Assembly: GCF_020010925.1 (NCBI RefSeq)
Contig: NZ_JAGJBZ010000001.1
Coordinates: forward strand, 682,001-746,000
DNA length: 64,000 nucleotides
From: Streptomyces griseiscabiei
GTDB lineage: Bacteria; Actinomycetota; Actinomycetes; Streptomycetales; Streptomycetaceae
Direction of reading: 5' to 3'
The translations under genes were made by a program, and so were the position numbers. Shown piece after piece: positions 1 through 8,899 of this stretch. Each line of letters opens with the position of its first letter. Within the stretch, counting starts at the first letter, position 1. The notes below the pieces were generated by a model. It did not search any database, was not told where the DNA came from, and saw only the letters and a program-made list of their open reading frames with translations.

Positions 1-1304
1 ACTCCCTGGACGAGCGACGCCGCGAAGACCAGGATCACCAGTCCGGTCGCCACCCTCAGTGCGCCCCCGGCCTCGATCTCGTTGCGCCGCATGGCAAGGC
101 CCAGAGAGACCGAGTGGGTGGCTCGGGCCACTTTCCGGGAGAGCGTTCGCGAGAAGACCGGCAGCATCATCACCAGCCCGACGCCGACCAGAACGACGGC
201 AAGCGGCATGAGGATCGAGGAGAGTGCCGTCTCCCGGGGTGCGTTGCCCGTCGCACCGGCCACGCAATACCCCATCACGATCCCCAGTCCTGGAACCAGT
301 GGGAGCAGACCCCACTTTCCGGGTGACCTCTCCGCTGCGCTGCGACGGACGGCCAACGGGTTCTCCGCCGCCTTCCTCGCGCTCGCCCGGCCCACGAACC
401 AAGCGAGGGTCGGACAGCCGAAGAGGCAGGCCAGGGCGGTGGACAGGGACAACGAACCGTCCGAGGGGTACCACTTGAAGCCTGGCACCCCCACTCTCGA
501 GACGAGTTGGTTGGCTACCTCGTAGATACCCAGACCGAGCACGGCACCCAGCAAGGCCGCTGCGACCGTCTCGGCGGCATTGACCCTCTGGGTGCCCCTC
601 CTGCTCAGTCCCAGCAGCCGCAGTGCCGCCAGCCGCCGGGTGCGAGCGGCCGCGGAGAGCCGGGCACACACGGAGAGGAACACGGCCAAGGGCAGAAGGA
701 CGACGCCGGCCAGCGTGAACCGGACGATGTCGAGAGTCGACGGGTCCACCGTCGGCAGGCTCGCGGACTCTTTGCCGAAGAACCCCACGGGTTGGCCGCC
801 CTCCAGCTCTCCCCGGCCTACGCCGACATAGGCGTACAACTCGTCGGGGTGAGCCAGCCCTTGGGCACCGATGGTTCCTCGCTGCGTACCTGGCAGCAGT
901 TGAGCCAGGCCGGGCTCCCGCCGCAGAATCTCGCTCAACCGGGGAGAGACGAACAGCGCACCCGGACCTGGAAGTTCACCCAGACCCGGCGGTGGTTGGG
1001 CAGGCTTGTCCCCTCGGACCACGAAGACGCGGGTGAGGGGTTCCGCGGCGTAAGGGTCCGTCCTGGTCAGCAGGGAGGAGCCGCCCTCGGGTACAACACA
1101 GGCGAAACGGTGCGGGTCCGTGACGCAATCCGGCTCACGCGCCGCCTTACGCCCGTCCTGCGCGGCCAGAATCCCGGGAATCGCCAGAACCATGGCCAGA
1201 CAGCCCACCCCGACGGCACTCCCCACGACCATGAGCAGGAAACGCACCCGGCTGCCCCGCCCCGCCCCCATCAACAGCCGAAGCCCCAGGACGAGTTCCC
1301 TCAC
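1..1304 (-). CDS. FtsX-like ABC transporter permease (3' end outside window)
   Basis: The reading frame runs off the left edge; about 434 residues are visible. It starts at a GTG whose last two bases overlap the TGA stop of the upstream ATPase (GTGA overlap), so the pair is translationally coupled. The N-terminus (VRELVLGLRLLMGAGRGSR) is followed by a membrane segment at about residues 20-42. A long extracytoplasmic region of about 150 residues follows, then a block of hydrophobic segments from about residue 215. This is the layout of FtsX/MacB-type permeases. With the adjacent ATPase it should form an ABC exporter or a mechanotransmitting complex. The substrate is not evident. The family call rests on layout and context. 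Confidence 0.75.
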   Translation of the reverse strand, partial: MRELVLGLRLLMGAGRGSRVRFLLMVVGSAVGVGCLAMVLAIPGILAAQDGRKAAREPDCVTDPHRFACVVPEGGSSLLTRTDPYAAEPLTRVFVVRGDKPAQPPPGLGELPGPGALFVSPRLSEILRREPGLAQLLPGTQRGTIGAQGLAHPDELYAYVGVGRGELEGGQPVGFFGKESASLPTVDPSTLDIVRFTLAGVVLLPLAVFLSVCARLSAAARTRRLAALRLLGLSRRGTQRVNAAETVAAALLGAVLGLGIYEVANQLVSRVGVPGFKWYPSDGSLSLSTALACLFGCPTLAWFVGRASARKAAENPLAVRRSAAERSPGKWGLLPLVPGLGIVMGYCVAGATGNAPRETALSSILMPLAVVLVGVGLVMMLPVFSRTLSRKVARATHSVSLGLAMRRNEIEAGGALRVATGLVILVFAASLVQG

Positions 1305-1987
1305 GACACCTCCCTCACCTGAGCGGAGAGGACGCCGTCGCGCATCGTGTAGCGGCTGTCCGCACAGGCCGCCACCTCTGAGTCGTGTGTCACCAGCACC
1401 ACCGCGGTTCCCTGCGAGCGGGCAAGGGTCAGGAACTCTTCGAGCACGGCAGCGGCGTTGCCGCTGTCGAGCGATCCCGTCGGCTCGTCGGCGAAGACCA
1501 CAGCGGGACGGTGCACCAGCGCTCGAGCCACCGCGATCCGCTGACTCTGGCCCCCGGAAACCTGTGAGGGCCGCCGCTCGCGCAGATCCGCGAGCCCGAG
1601 GCGGCCGAGCACCTCTCCGGCAGCGGCATGCGCCTCCTTCTTGCGCTGTCCGGCGAGGCGCAGAGGAAGCGCGGTGTTCTCCTCGACCGTCAACTCGGGT
1701 AGCAACTCGCCGTACTGGAAGACGAACCCGAACCGTTCTCGGCGCAACTCGCTGAGTTCCTCGTCATCCAGGTCACCGAGGCGGCGCCCCTCGAATCGGA
1801 CCTCACCACTGGCCACCGGCAACACCCCGGCCAAGCAGTACAGCAGCGAGGACTTCCCCGAGCCGCTCTGCCCGGTGATCGCCGCGACCTCCCCCCGGCT
1901 CAGGGTGATCTCGGCGTTCCTGACTGCGGGGGTCTCACCGTAGAGAAGGTCGACTCCCTTGGCGCACAGGACTTCTGATGTCTTGAT
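1301..1987 (-). CDS. ABC transporter ATP-binding protein (LolD/MacB type), unusual start
   Basis: ATPase subunit for the downstream permease. Walker A is GQSGSGKS. The signature is VSGGQSQRIAVARAL, Walker B is VVFADEPTGSLD and the switch histidine is in LVTHD. The length of about 228 aa is normal for the family. No ATG, GTG or TTG lies in frame between the upstream stop (1997-1999) and Walker A; the first TTG, at 1834, falls after Walker A. The start is therefore placed at an ATC codon (1985-1987), six bases after AAGGGG. CTG at 1967-1969 is the alternative. The domain call is firm; the start is inferred. Confidence 0.85.
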   Translation of the reverse strand: MKTSEVLCAKGVDLLYGETPAVRNAEITLSRGEVAAITGQSGSGKSSLLYCLAGVLPVASGEVRFEGRRLGDLDDEELSELRRERFGFVFQYGELLPELTVEENTALPLRLAGQRKKEAHAAAGEVLGRLGLADLRERRPSQVSGGQSQRIAVARALVHRPAVVFADEPTGSLDSGNAAAVLEEFLTLARSQGTAVVLVTHDSEVAACADSRYTMRDGVLSAQVREVS

Positions 1988-2010
1988 CTCGTTCCCCTAA
2001 GAAGAGCACG

Positions 2011-2034
2011 AGCCCAGGCGAGGACGCCTGGGCT
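2011..2034 (-). terminator. Hairpin terminator of the small secreted protein gene
   Basis: A perfect 10-bp stem (AGCCCAGGCG pairing with CGCCTGGGCT) with a 4-base loop lies 18 bp after the stop of the gene ending at 2052 and just before the ABC ATPase. There is no T-run, which is usual for terminators in this GC-rich group. Confidence 0.6.
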
Positions 2035-2051
2035 GTGGATGCCGGGTGGGC

Positions 2052-2471
2052 TCAGCGGAGTTCGTACGAGAAGTACTTGGTGGGCGAGCAGTTGTCGGGC
2101 CGCAGAGAGCCCCGGTCACGACACACCCGGAGTTTCGCGTCGTCCGTGTACTGCTGTGCTCCGCTCCAGTCGGAGTGACGGATGCGTACCGTGCTCCGCT
2201 GCTTCCCGTAGTACCGCGCCCAGCCGTGCCCTTCGACACCGACCTGCACGTACACGTTGTGACCGTCTTCGGGGTAGGCGTCCTTGAGATCTCCGGCCCA
2301 CTCGAACGAGCCGTGATCGGTACCAGGAGGATTGAACTTGTAGGTCCCGCGCTCGAACTGGACACCAGCCGACCGGAGCAGCGGAATCTTCCCCTTCTGC
2401 GCAGCAAGCGCCGCCCCCGCCCCCGACAGCATCAGCCCCGCCGCCACGATCCCGACCAGCATCTTCTTCAT
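2052..2471 (-). CDS. Small secreted protein of unknown function
   Basis: Encodes 139 aa. The ATG at 2471 is chosen because GGAGG sits seven bases upstream and the product then begins with a classic signal peptide (MKKMLVGIVAAGLMLSGAG, cleavage near ALAA-QK). The mature part of about 117 residues is rich in aromatic and charged residues and has two cysteines (VCRDRG and NCSP) that could form a disulfide. No family is recognised. It precedes the ABC ATPase/permease on the same strand, but a hairpin separates them, so a shared role is uncertain. Confidence 0.7.
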   Translation of the reverse strand: MKKMLVGIVAAGLMLSGAGAALAAQKGKIPLLRSAGVQFERGTYKFNPPGTDHGSFEWAGDLKDAYPEDGHNVYVQVGVEGHGWARYYGKQRSTVRIRHSDWSGAQQYTDDAKLRVCRDRGSLRPDNCSPTKYFSYELR

Positions 2472-2654
2472 GCGCCCCTCCGTAACCACCAGCGGCCCCA
2501 ACGACCACCATCAATTACGGAATGTAATGCCGCGCGCACGCAAAGAAACGATCGCCCTACCCCATCACCACCGAATCAGGTGATCTTGAAGCACACGAGG
2601 CAACAAAAGATGCACACCCCCACAAACCGAGCCCCACAAACCAAGCCCCCGAAC

Positions 2655-2693
2655 AGAGAAGGCGGCACCCCCGCACAGGGTGCCGCCTTCTCT
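2655..2693. terminator. Strong 16-bp hairpin after ppdK
   Basis: A perfect 16-bp inverted repeat (AGAGAAGGCGGCACCC and its complement) with a 7-base loop lies 82 bp beyond the ppdK stop. It most likely ends ppdK transcription on the minus strand. The rest of the gap from 2472 to 2774 shows no gene. Confidence 0.75.
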
Positions 2694-2774
2694 TCGTGAG
2701 CCGGAACCGCCGCCCATCGGTGAGGGTCGGTCGGGGACGAGCGGCGGTTCCGGGGTCGGGGTGGGACGGAGGGG

Positions 2775-5522
2775 TCAGCGGTGGTCGCTGCCGATGGACT
2801 GCGAGGCCGCACGCCCCGCTTCCAGGCGGGCGACCGGGATGCGGAACGGGGAGCAGGAGACGTAGTCGAGGCCGGCCTCGTGGAAGAAGTGGACGGACTC
2901 GGGGTCACCGCCGTGCTCGCCGCAGACGCCGAGCTTGAGGTCGGGGCGGGTGGCGCGGCCGGCCTCCGCGGCCAGCTTCACCAGGGAGCCGACGCCGTCC
3001 TTGTCGATGGTCTCGAAGGGGCTGACCCCGAAGATGCCCTTCTCCAGGTAGGCCGTGAAGAAGGAGGCCTCGACGTCGTCCCGGCTGAAGCCCCACACCG
3101 TCTGGGTCAGGTCGTTCGTGCCGAAGGAGAAGAACTCCGCCGCCTCCGCGATCTGACCGGCCGTGAGGGCGGCGCGCGGCAGTTCGATCATCGTGCCGAT
3201 CGACAGCTTCAGCGACGTCCCCGTCGCCGCCTCCACCTCCGCGATCACCGCGTCCGCCTCCTCGCGGACGATCTCCAGCTCCTGGACCGTGCCGACGAGC
3301 GGGATCATGATCTCCGCGCGCGGGTCGCCCTTGGCGTTCTTGCGCTCGGCAGCCGCCTCGGCGATGGCGCGGACCTGCATGGTGAAGAGGCCGGGGATGA
3401 CGAGGCCGAGGCGTACGCCCCGCAGGCCCAGCATCGGGTTCGCCTCGTGCAGGCGGTGGACGGCCTGGAGGAGACGGAGTTCGTTCTCGTGGGGCTCCTG
3501 GCGGGACTCCGCCAGGGCCACGCGGACGGACAGCTCCGTGATGTCGGGGAGGAACTCGTGCAGCGGCGGGTCGAGGAGACGGACCGTCACCGGGAGGCCG
3601 TCCATCGCGGAGAACAACTCCACGAAGTCCTTCTTCTGCAGCGGCAGCAGGGCCTTGAGGGACTCCTCGCGCTCGACCTCGGTGTCGGCCAGGATCAGGC
3701 GTTCGACCAGTTCACGGCGGTCGCCGAGGAACATGTGCTCCGTACGGCAGAGTCCGATGCCCTGGGCGCCGAAGCGGCGGGCGCGCAGCGCGTCCTCGGC
3801 GTTGTCGGCGTTGGCACGCACCCGGAGCCGGCGCTTGCGGTCGGCGAAGGCCATGATGCGGTGGACGGCCTCGACCAGTTCGTCGGCGTCCTGGGCGCCG
3901 GCGTGCATCCGGCCCTCGAAGTACTCGACGACGGGGGACGGGACCACCGGGACCTCGCCGAGGTAGACCTTGCCGGACGAGCCGTCGATGGAGATGAGGT
4001 CGCCCTCCTCCACCACATGGCCGCCGGGGACCGTCATCCGGCGGCGCTTGGTGTCGACCTCAAGCTCCTCCGCGCCGCACACACACGTCTTGCCCATGCC
4101 GCGCGCGACGACGGCCGCGTGGGAGGTCTTGCCGCCGCGCGAGGTGAGGATGCCCTCGGCCGCGATCATGCCGTCGAGGTCGTCGGGGTTGGTCTCACGG
4201 CGGACCAGGATGACCTTCTCGCCCGAACGCGACCACTTCACGGCCGTGTACGAGTCGAAGACCGCCTTGCCGACCGCCGCGCCCGGGGAGGCGGCGATGC
4301 CGCGCCCGACCTGGGCGACCTTCGCCTCCTCGTCGAAGCGGGGGAACATCAGCTGCGCGAGCTGGGCGCCGGTGACGCGCTGGAGCGCCTCGGCCTCGTC
4401 GATCAGGCCCTGGTCCACCAGCTGGGTCGCGATGCGGAAGGCGGCGCCCGCCGTGCGCTTGCCGACGCGGGTCTGGAGCATCCACAGCTGGCCGCGCTCG
4501 ATGGTGAACTCGATGTCGCAGAGATCCTTGTAGTGGTTCTCCAGGGTCTCCATGATCTGCATCAGCTGGTCGTACGACTTCTTGTCGATGGCCTCCAGTT
4601 CGGCGAGGGGGACGGTGTTGCGGATGCCCGCCACCACGTCCTCGCCCTGGGCGTTCTGGAGGTAGTCGCCGTAGACGCCCTGGTGGCCGGAGGCGGGGTC
4701 GCGGGTGAAGGCGACGCCGGTGCCGGAGTCGGGGCCGAGGTTGCCGAAGACCATCGAACAGACGTTGACCGCCGTACCCAGGTCGCCCGGGATGCGCTCC
4801 TGGCGGCGGTACAGCTTCGCCCGGTCGGTGTTCCAGGAGTCGAAGACCGCGTGGATGGCGAGGTCCATCTGCTCGCGGGGGTCCTGCGGGAAGTCCCGGC
4901 CGGCCTCGGTCTTGACGATCTTCTTGAACTTGGTGACGAGCTTCTTGAGGTCGGCGGCCTCCAGCTCGGTGTCGACGACGACCTTCTTGGCCGTCTTCGC
5001 CGCCTCCAGCGCCTCCTCGAAGAGGTCGCCGTCGACGCCGAGGACCGTCTTGCCGAACATCTGGATGAGACGGCGGTAGGAGTCCCAGGCGAAGCGGTCG
5101 TCGCCGGCCTGCTTGGCCAGGCCCTGGACCGACTTGTCGGACAGCCCGATGTTGAGGACCGTGTCCATCATTCCGGGCATCGAGAACTTGGCGCCGGAGC
5201 GGACCGAGACGAGGAGCGGGTCGTCGGCCTGGCCGAGCTTCTTGCCCATGCTCTGCTCAAGGGCCGCGAGGTGGGCGGTGACCTCGTCACGCAGTGCCGC
5301 GGGCTCGTCGCCGCTGTCGAGGTAGACCTTGCAGGCCTCGGTGGTGATGGTGAAGCCGGGAGGCACGGGGAGACCGAGGTTGGTCATCTCGGCGAGGTTC
5401 GCGCCCTTGCCGCCGAGGAGGTCCTTGAGGTCCTTGTTGCCTTCGGTGAAGTCATAAACAAACTTCACGCCCTCAACGCTCTGAGCTACGTGGCCTACGT
5501 GGGGATCTTTGTTTTCCGACAC
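2775..5522 (-). CDS. ppdK: Pyruvate, phosphate dikinase
   Basis: Interconverts pyruvate + ATP + Pi with phosphoenolpyruvate + AMP + PPi in the cytosol, linking glycolysis and gluconeogenesis. It has 915 aa, near the family norm of about 880-900. The N-terminal nucleotide-binding domain (GGKGANLAEMTNLGLPVPPGF) is followed by the swivelling phosphohistidine domain with GGKTSHAAVVARGMGKTCV, which holds the catalytic His. The C-terminal PEP/pyruvate domain ends with GVCGEHGGDP, which holds the catalytic Cys. The GTG at 5522 is preferred because AAGGAG lies nine bases upstream and the product then starts VSENKDPHVGH; a longer frame exists but has no conserved content. The gene appears monocistronic. 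Confidence 0.96.
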   Translation of the reverse strand: MSENKDPHVGHVAQSVEGVKFVYDFTEGNKDLKDLLGGKGANLAEMTNLGLPVPPGFTITTEACKVYLDSGDEPAALRDEVTAHLAALEQSMGKKLGQADDPLLVSVRSGAKFSMPGMMDTVLNIGLSDKSVQGLAKQAGDDRFAWDSYRRLIQMFGKTVLGVDGDLFEEALEAAKTAKKVVVDTELEAADLKKLVTKFKKIVKTEAGRDFPQDPREQMDLAIHAVFDSWNTDRAKLYRRQERIPGDLGTAVNVCSMVFGNLGPDSGTGVAFTRDPASGHQGVYGDYLQNAQGEDVVAGIRNTVPLAELEAIDKKSYDQLMQIMETLENHYKDLCDIEFTIERGQLWMLQTRVGKRTAGAAFRIATQLVDQGLIDEAEALQRVTGAQLAQLMFPRFDEEAKVAQVGRGIAASPGAAVGKAVFDSYTAVKWSRSGEKVILVRRETNPDDLDGMIAAEGILTSRGGKTSHAAVVARGMGKTCVCGAEELEVDTKRRRMTVPGGHVVEEGDLISIDGSSGKVYLGEVPVVPSPVVEYFEGRMHAGAQDADELVEAVHRIMAFADRKRRLRVRANADNAEDALRARRFGAQGIGLCRTEHMFLGDRRELVERLILADTEVEREESLKALLPLQKKDFVELFSAMDGLPVTVRLLDPPLHEFLPDITELSVRVALAESRQEPHENELRLLQAVHRLHEANPMLGLRGVRLGLVIPGLFTMQVRAIAEAAAERKNAKGDPRAEIMIPLVGTVQELEIVREEADAVIAEVEAATGTSLKLSIGTMIELPRAALTAGQIAEAAEFFSFGTNDLTQTVWGFSRDDVEASFFTAYLEKGIFGVSPFETIDKDGVGSLVKLAAEAGRATRPDLKLGVCGEHGGDPESVHFFHEAGLDYVSCSPFRIPVARLEAGRAASQSIGSDHR

Positions 5523-5939
5523 AGGTCCCAACTCCTTGAGGACGCGGTGGCTGCCCTGACGGCGAGGAACATACCCAGATCGAAGGCACCTGGGTACGTC
5601 CACTTGCGCGTCATGCGCCTGTAACCACCCGTCCGCCAGGAGATCGAAAGTCAAGGCTTGGCAAGGAGTAGCGGGCGAATGTGTTCACCTCTTGAAGGCA
5701 GCCTCTCCCAGATGACCGCCTTTTCGCTCACCTGAGCGGCAATCGACACGCCTGAGTTCGCTCGATGAACGATCAAAGGGTGGCACCCAGTGCCACCCCT
5801 TGAAGTCGCAGAACCGCCCATGACTCGCTCATCTGAGCGCAACCCCTATCAGAGGTGGCGAGAATCACGCAGTTCGAGGGGGCGTGATTTCACCATGCGG
5901 ACCGCTCCGCGGGACGGTCTCGGGACGGAAACACCCCTG
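5523..5939. promoter_or_regulatory. ppdK upstream region with paired palindromes
   Basis: There is no convincing gene in these 417 bp. They hold two nearly identical 14-bp palindromes, CGCTCACCTGAGCG at 5725-5738 and CGCTCATCTGAGCG at 5826-5839. A 9-bp hairpin (GGGTGGCAC, loop CCA) lies between them at 5778-5798. The paired sites look like regulator binding sites for ppdK. Confidence 0.45.
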
Positions 5940-7205
5940 TCACACCCCCAGCGCGGCCAGTCTCCGCTCGGCGCGCTCCGGCGCGTACAGATGCTCGACG
6001 ACCAGCGCACCCGCCCCCACCAGCCCCGCCCGCTCCCCCAGCTTCGAGGTCACCACGTCCAGATGAGCGGTGGAGCGCGGCAGGGCGCGCTGGTAGAGCA
6101 GTTCGCGTACACCGGTGAGGAAGGGGGTTCCGGCCAAATCGCCGGCGATCATCAGAACGCCGGGGTTGAGCAGGGTCACGACCGTCGCCAGGACGTCCCC
6201 GACGGCCCGGCCCGCCTCCCGGGCGAGCGCCGTCGCCCCGGGATGCCCGGCGGTCAGCAGATCCCGTACATCCGATCCCGAGGCCGCCCGGACCCCGGCC
6301 TCCGCCAGCCGCCGGGCCACGGCGCCACCGCTCGCGACCGCCGCCAGACAGCCGTACGAACCGCATCTGCACAGCGCGTCCGCGCCCTGCGGGACCCGGA
6401 TATGGCCGATGTCCCCGGCGCCGCCGTCCACGCCCCGGTATATCGAGCCGCCGACCACCACCCCCGCGCCGATGCCGGTGGACACCTTGACCAGCGCGAA
6501 CGCCGAGCAGTCCGGGTATCCGGTGCGCTGTTCGCCGTACGCCATGAGGTTGGCGTCGTTGTCGACGAGGACCGGGACGGCGGCCGGGCCGTTCGCGTGT
6601 TCGGTGAAGGCGCGGACCAGCCGGCCTCTTATGTCGTAGCCGTCCCAGCCGGGCATGATCGGCGGCTGGACGACACGGCCGGTCTCGGTGTCCACCGGGC
6701 CGGGCACCGCGAGGCCGACGCCGCAGACCGCGTCGGCCGGCCGCCCCGCCTTCTCCAGCAACTCGGCGAACCAGCGCCCGAGTTCGTCCAGTACGGCATC
6801 GGGGCCCTCCTCGATCACCAGGACACCGGTGTGCTCGGCCTGGATCTCGCCGGTGAGCGAGAGGACGGCGGCGCGGGCGTGGCGGGTGTCGAGGTCGGCG
6901 GTGAGGACGACCGCGTGCTCGTCGTCGAACTCCAGGGTGATGGAAGGGCGTCCGCCCAGCGGGGAGCCGACGGGACCGCCGGCGCCCTCGCGGAGCCAGC
7001 CGGCGCGGAAGAGCCGGTCCAGGCGCTGGCCGACCGTGGCCCGGGACAGGCCCGTGGCCTGCTGGAGCGCGCCGCGGGTGGTGGCCCGGCCGCTGCGGAC
7101 CAGCTCCAGCAGATCTCCGGCACCGGCGTGACTGCCCACGTTCACGGCCCTTCCGCTCATGTCGTTCTCGACCCGGTTCTCGTCGGGTTCCCATGCGGTT
7201 CGCAC
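5940..7205 (-). CDS. ROK-family transcriptional regulator
   Basis: Encodes 421 aa. Residues ~25-80 form a winged helix-turn-helix (RGALQQATGLSRATVGQRLD) and the rest is a ROK sugar-kinase-like domain. The domain carries a DNDAN motif, GxGAG phosphate-binding motifs (STGIGAGVVVGG) and the cysteine cluster CRCGSYGC. The usual Glu after the cysteine cluster is Ala here. Proteins of this class repress carbohydrate genes and are released by a sugar. It is divergent from a glycan-hydrolase operon, its probable target. The GTG at 7205 has GAGG five bases upstream; ATG at 7160 (MSGRAVNVG) is an alternative. Confidence 0.9.
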   Translation of the reverse strand: MRTAWEPDENRVENDMSGRAVNVGSHAGAGDLLELVRSGRATTRGALQQATGLSRATVGQRLDRLFRAGWLREGAGGPVGSPLGGRPSITLEFDDEHAVVLTADLDTRHARAAVLSLTGEIQAEHTGVLVIEEGPDAVLDELGRWFAELLEKAGRPADAVCGVGLAVPGPVDTETGRVVQPPIMPGWDGYDIRGRLVRAFTEHANGPAAVPVLVDNDANLMAYGEQRTGYPDCSAFALVKVSTGIGAGVVVGGSIYRGVDGGAGDIGHIRVPQGADALCRCGSYGCLAAVASGGAVARRLAEAGVRAASGSDVRDLLTAGHPGATALAREAGRAVGDVLATVVTLLNPGVLMIAGDLAGTPFLTGVRELLYQRALPRSTAHLDVVTSKLGERAGLVGAGALVVEHLYAPERAERRLAALGV

Positions 7206-7274
7206 GGTGTCCTCGGTGCCGCCATTGTCGCGGCCCCCGGCTCAGCCGTTCCCGCTCACCCTCTTGCGTTCACC

Positions 7275-7297
7275 AACTCTGCATTACATATTGAGTT
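7275..7297. promoter_or_regulatory. Candidate ROK operator in an AT-rich divergent promoter region
   Basis: An imperfect 23-bp palindrome (AACTC ... GAGTT with a symmetrical AT in each half) lies in the only AT-rich patch (7262-7320) between the ROK regulator and the glycan-hydrolase operon. Its size and position suit a ROK/NagC-type operator. A possible -35 (TTGAGT, 7292-7297) overlaps its right arm. Confidence 0.4.
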
Positions 7298-7372
7298 TTG
7301 CGTGTTAAGTAGACGTAACCCTACGGTAGCTACTGCCGAACCGGTCGGCACCTTCTCCTCAGGGAGCCCCGC

Positions 7373-8899
7373 GTGGACCGCACAACCCAGCTCACCGCCC
7401 GCCGGCCCGGCGCGGGTGGGCACGTCGGACGCGATGTATACGATCCGGCCGTGCCGTCGCCGCCGCTGCGCCGCGCGGCGGCGCGGGTGCTGGCCGACAA
7501 CTGGACGGGCCGCTCCACGGTGCCGTCGCGCAAGCTGTATCCGCACCAGTGGTCGTGGGACTCGGCGTTCATCGCGATCGGGCTGCGGCATCTGTCGCCG
7601 CTGCGCGCGCAGACCGAGCTGGAGACACTGCTGGCGGCGCAGTGGGGCGACGGGCGGATCCCGCACATCGTCTTCAACCCCGCCGTACCGCTCGACGCGT
7701 ACTTCCCGAGCCCCGACTTCTGGCGCTCCTCCACGGCGGGACGCGCCGCGGGCGCCCCGCGCGCCGTCCAGACCTCGGGCATCGTGCAGCCGCCGGTGCA
7801 CGCGCTGGCGGCCTGGCTGGTGCATCTCGCCGACCCCGGGCTGTCCCGGGCGCGCGGCTTCCTGTCCCGGGTGTACGCGCCGCTGGCCGCCTGGCACCGC
7901 TATCTGCTGCACCGCCGCGACCTGGGCGGCGGCGGGCTGGCCTCGGTCGTCCACCCCTGGGAGCAGGGCATGGACAACAGCCCCGCCTGGGACGCCCCCC
8001 TCGCCCGGATCACCCCGGCACCGGCCCGCTCCTTCCGCCGCGCCGACCTCGACCACGGCGCGGCCGAGGACCGGCCGACGGATCTGGACTACGGACGGTA
8101 CGTACGGCTGGCGGCGGACTACCGCGACGCCGGATACCGGGACCGGGACCGGGTCGACGGGAGAAGGGGGGCCGCCGGAGGCGAGTTCGCCGTGGAGGAC
8201 CCGGCGTTCAACGCCCTGCTCATCGCCTCCGAGCACGCCCTCGCCCGGATCGCGAAGGAGCTGGGCGCCCCGGGCACGGCCCGCCACGCCCGCGCGGAAC
8301 GGCTGACGGCGGCCCTGGTGGAGCGGCTGTGGGCCCCGGCCGAGGGCATGTTCCTGTGCCGCGACACCGTGACGGACACCCTCGTCCCCGAGCGCGGCGT
8401 CTCCGGGCTCGTCCCCCTGCTGCTCCCCGGCCTGCCCCGCGACATCGTGGCCGCGCTCGTGCGGACGGTCCACGGACCGCGCTTCGGGCTCGGCAGCGCC
8501 ACCCGGCTCGTCCCCTCGTACGACCTCACCGGCGAGGCCTTCGACCCGCACCGCTACTGGCGCGGCCCCGCGTGGTTCAACACCAACTGGCTGCTGGAGC
8601 GGGGGCTCAGAGTGCACGGGGAGCAGACGCGGGCGGACGCGCTGCGGGCGGCGGTGCTGGAGACCGCGGGGGCCTCCGGGTTCGCCGAGTACGTCGACCC
8701 GTACACCGGTGAGGCCTGTGGAGCGCTCGGCTTCGGCTGGACCGCCGCGCTCACCCTCGATCTGCTGCACCGGGACGACCACGGCCGCGGGCCCGGCCCG
8801 GAGCCGCACCACGACCACGATCACCATCACCACCGGCACGAAGAGCGCGACGGCCAGGCCATGTTCGGCATGAGTGACCAGGGAGGGGACCGAGGATGA
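7373..8899 (+). CDS. MGH1-like glycoside hydrolase (GH63-type, alpha/alpha barrel)
   Basis: Encodes 508 aa beginning at GTG 7373. The motif YPHQWSWDSAFIAIGLRHL and the later YWRGPAWFNTNWLLERGL match mannosylglycerate/glucosylglycerate hydrolase-like GH63 proteins of the trehalase-like (alpha/alpha)6 fold. No signal peptide is seen, so it is probably cytosolic. It overlaps the next gene by four bases (ATGA), so both are made together, and it faces a ROK regulator. The C-terminus carries an odd histidine/aspartate-rich tail (HHDHDHHHHRHEER). The substrate is not certain: glucosylglycerate, mannosylglycerate or a short alpha-glucan are possible. Confidence 0.85.
   Translation: MDRTTQLTARRPGAGGHVGRDVYDPAVPSPPLRRAAARVLADNWTGRSTVPSRKLYPHQWSWDSAFIAIGLRHLSPLRAQTELETLLAAQWGDGRIPHIVFNPAVPLDAYFPSPDFWRSSTAGRAAGAPRAVQTSGIVQPPVHALAAWLVHLADPGLSRARGFLSRVYAPLAAWHRYLLHRRDLGGGGLASVVHPWEQGMDNSPAWDAPLARITPAPARSFRRADLDHGAAEDRPTDLDYGRYVRLAADYRDAGYRDRDRVDGRRGAAGGEFAVEDPAFNALLIASEHALARIAKELGAPGTARHARAERLTAALVERLWAPAEGMFLCRDTVTDTLVPERGVSGLVPLLLPGLPRDIVAALVRTVHGPRFGLGSATRLVPSYDLTGEAFDPHRYWRGPAWFNTNWLLERGLRVHGEQTRADALRAAVLETAGASGFAEYVDPYTGEACGALGFGWTAALTLDLLHRDDHGRGPGPEPHHDHDHHHHRHEERDGQAMFGMSDQGGDRG

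Noticed and set aside
2781..5624. A 947-codon plus-strand open frame opposite ppdK
   Set aside because: It is the antisense shadow of a clear PPDK gene; its composition follows from the opposite codon bias and it has no domain.
5651..5842. A 63-codon minus-strand frame upstream of ppdK
   Set aside because: It has no ribosome site and no recognisable content, and it overlaps the palindromes and hairpin of the ppdK promoter region.
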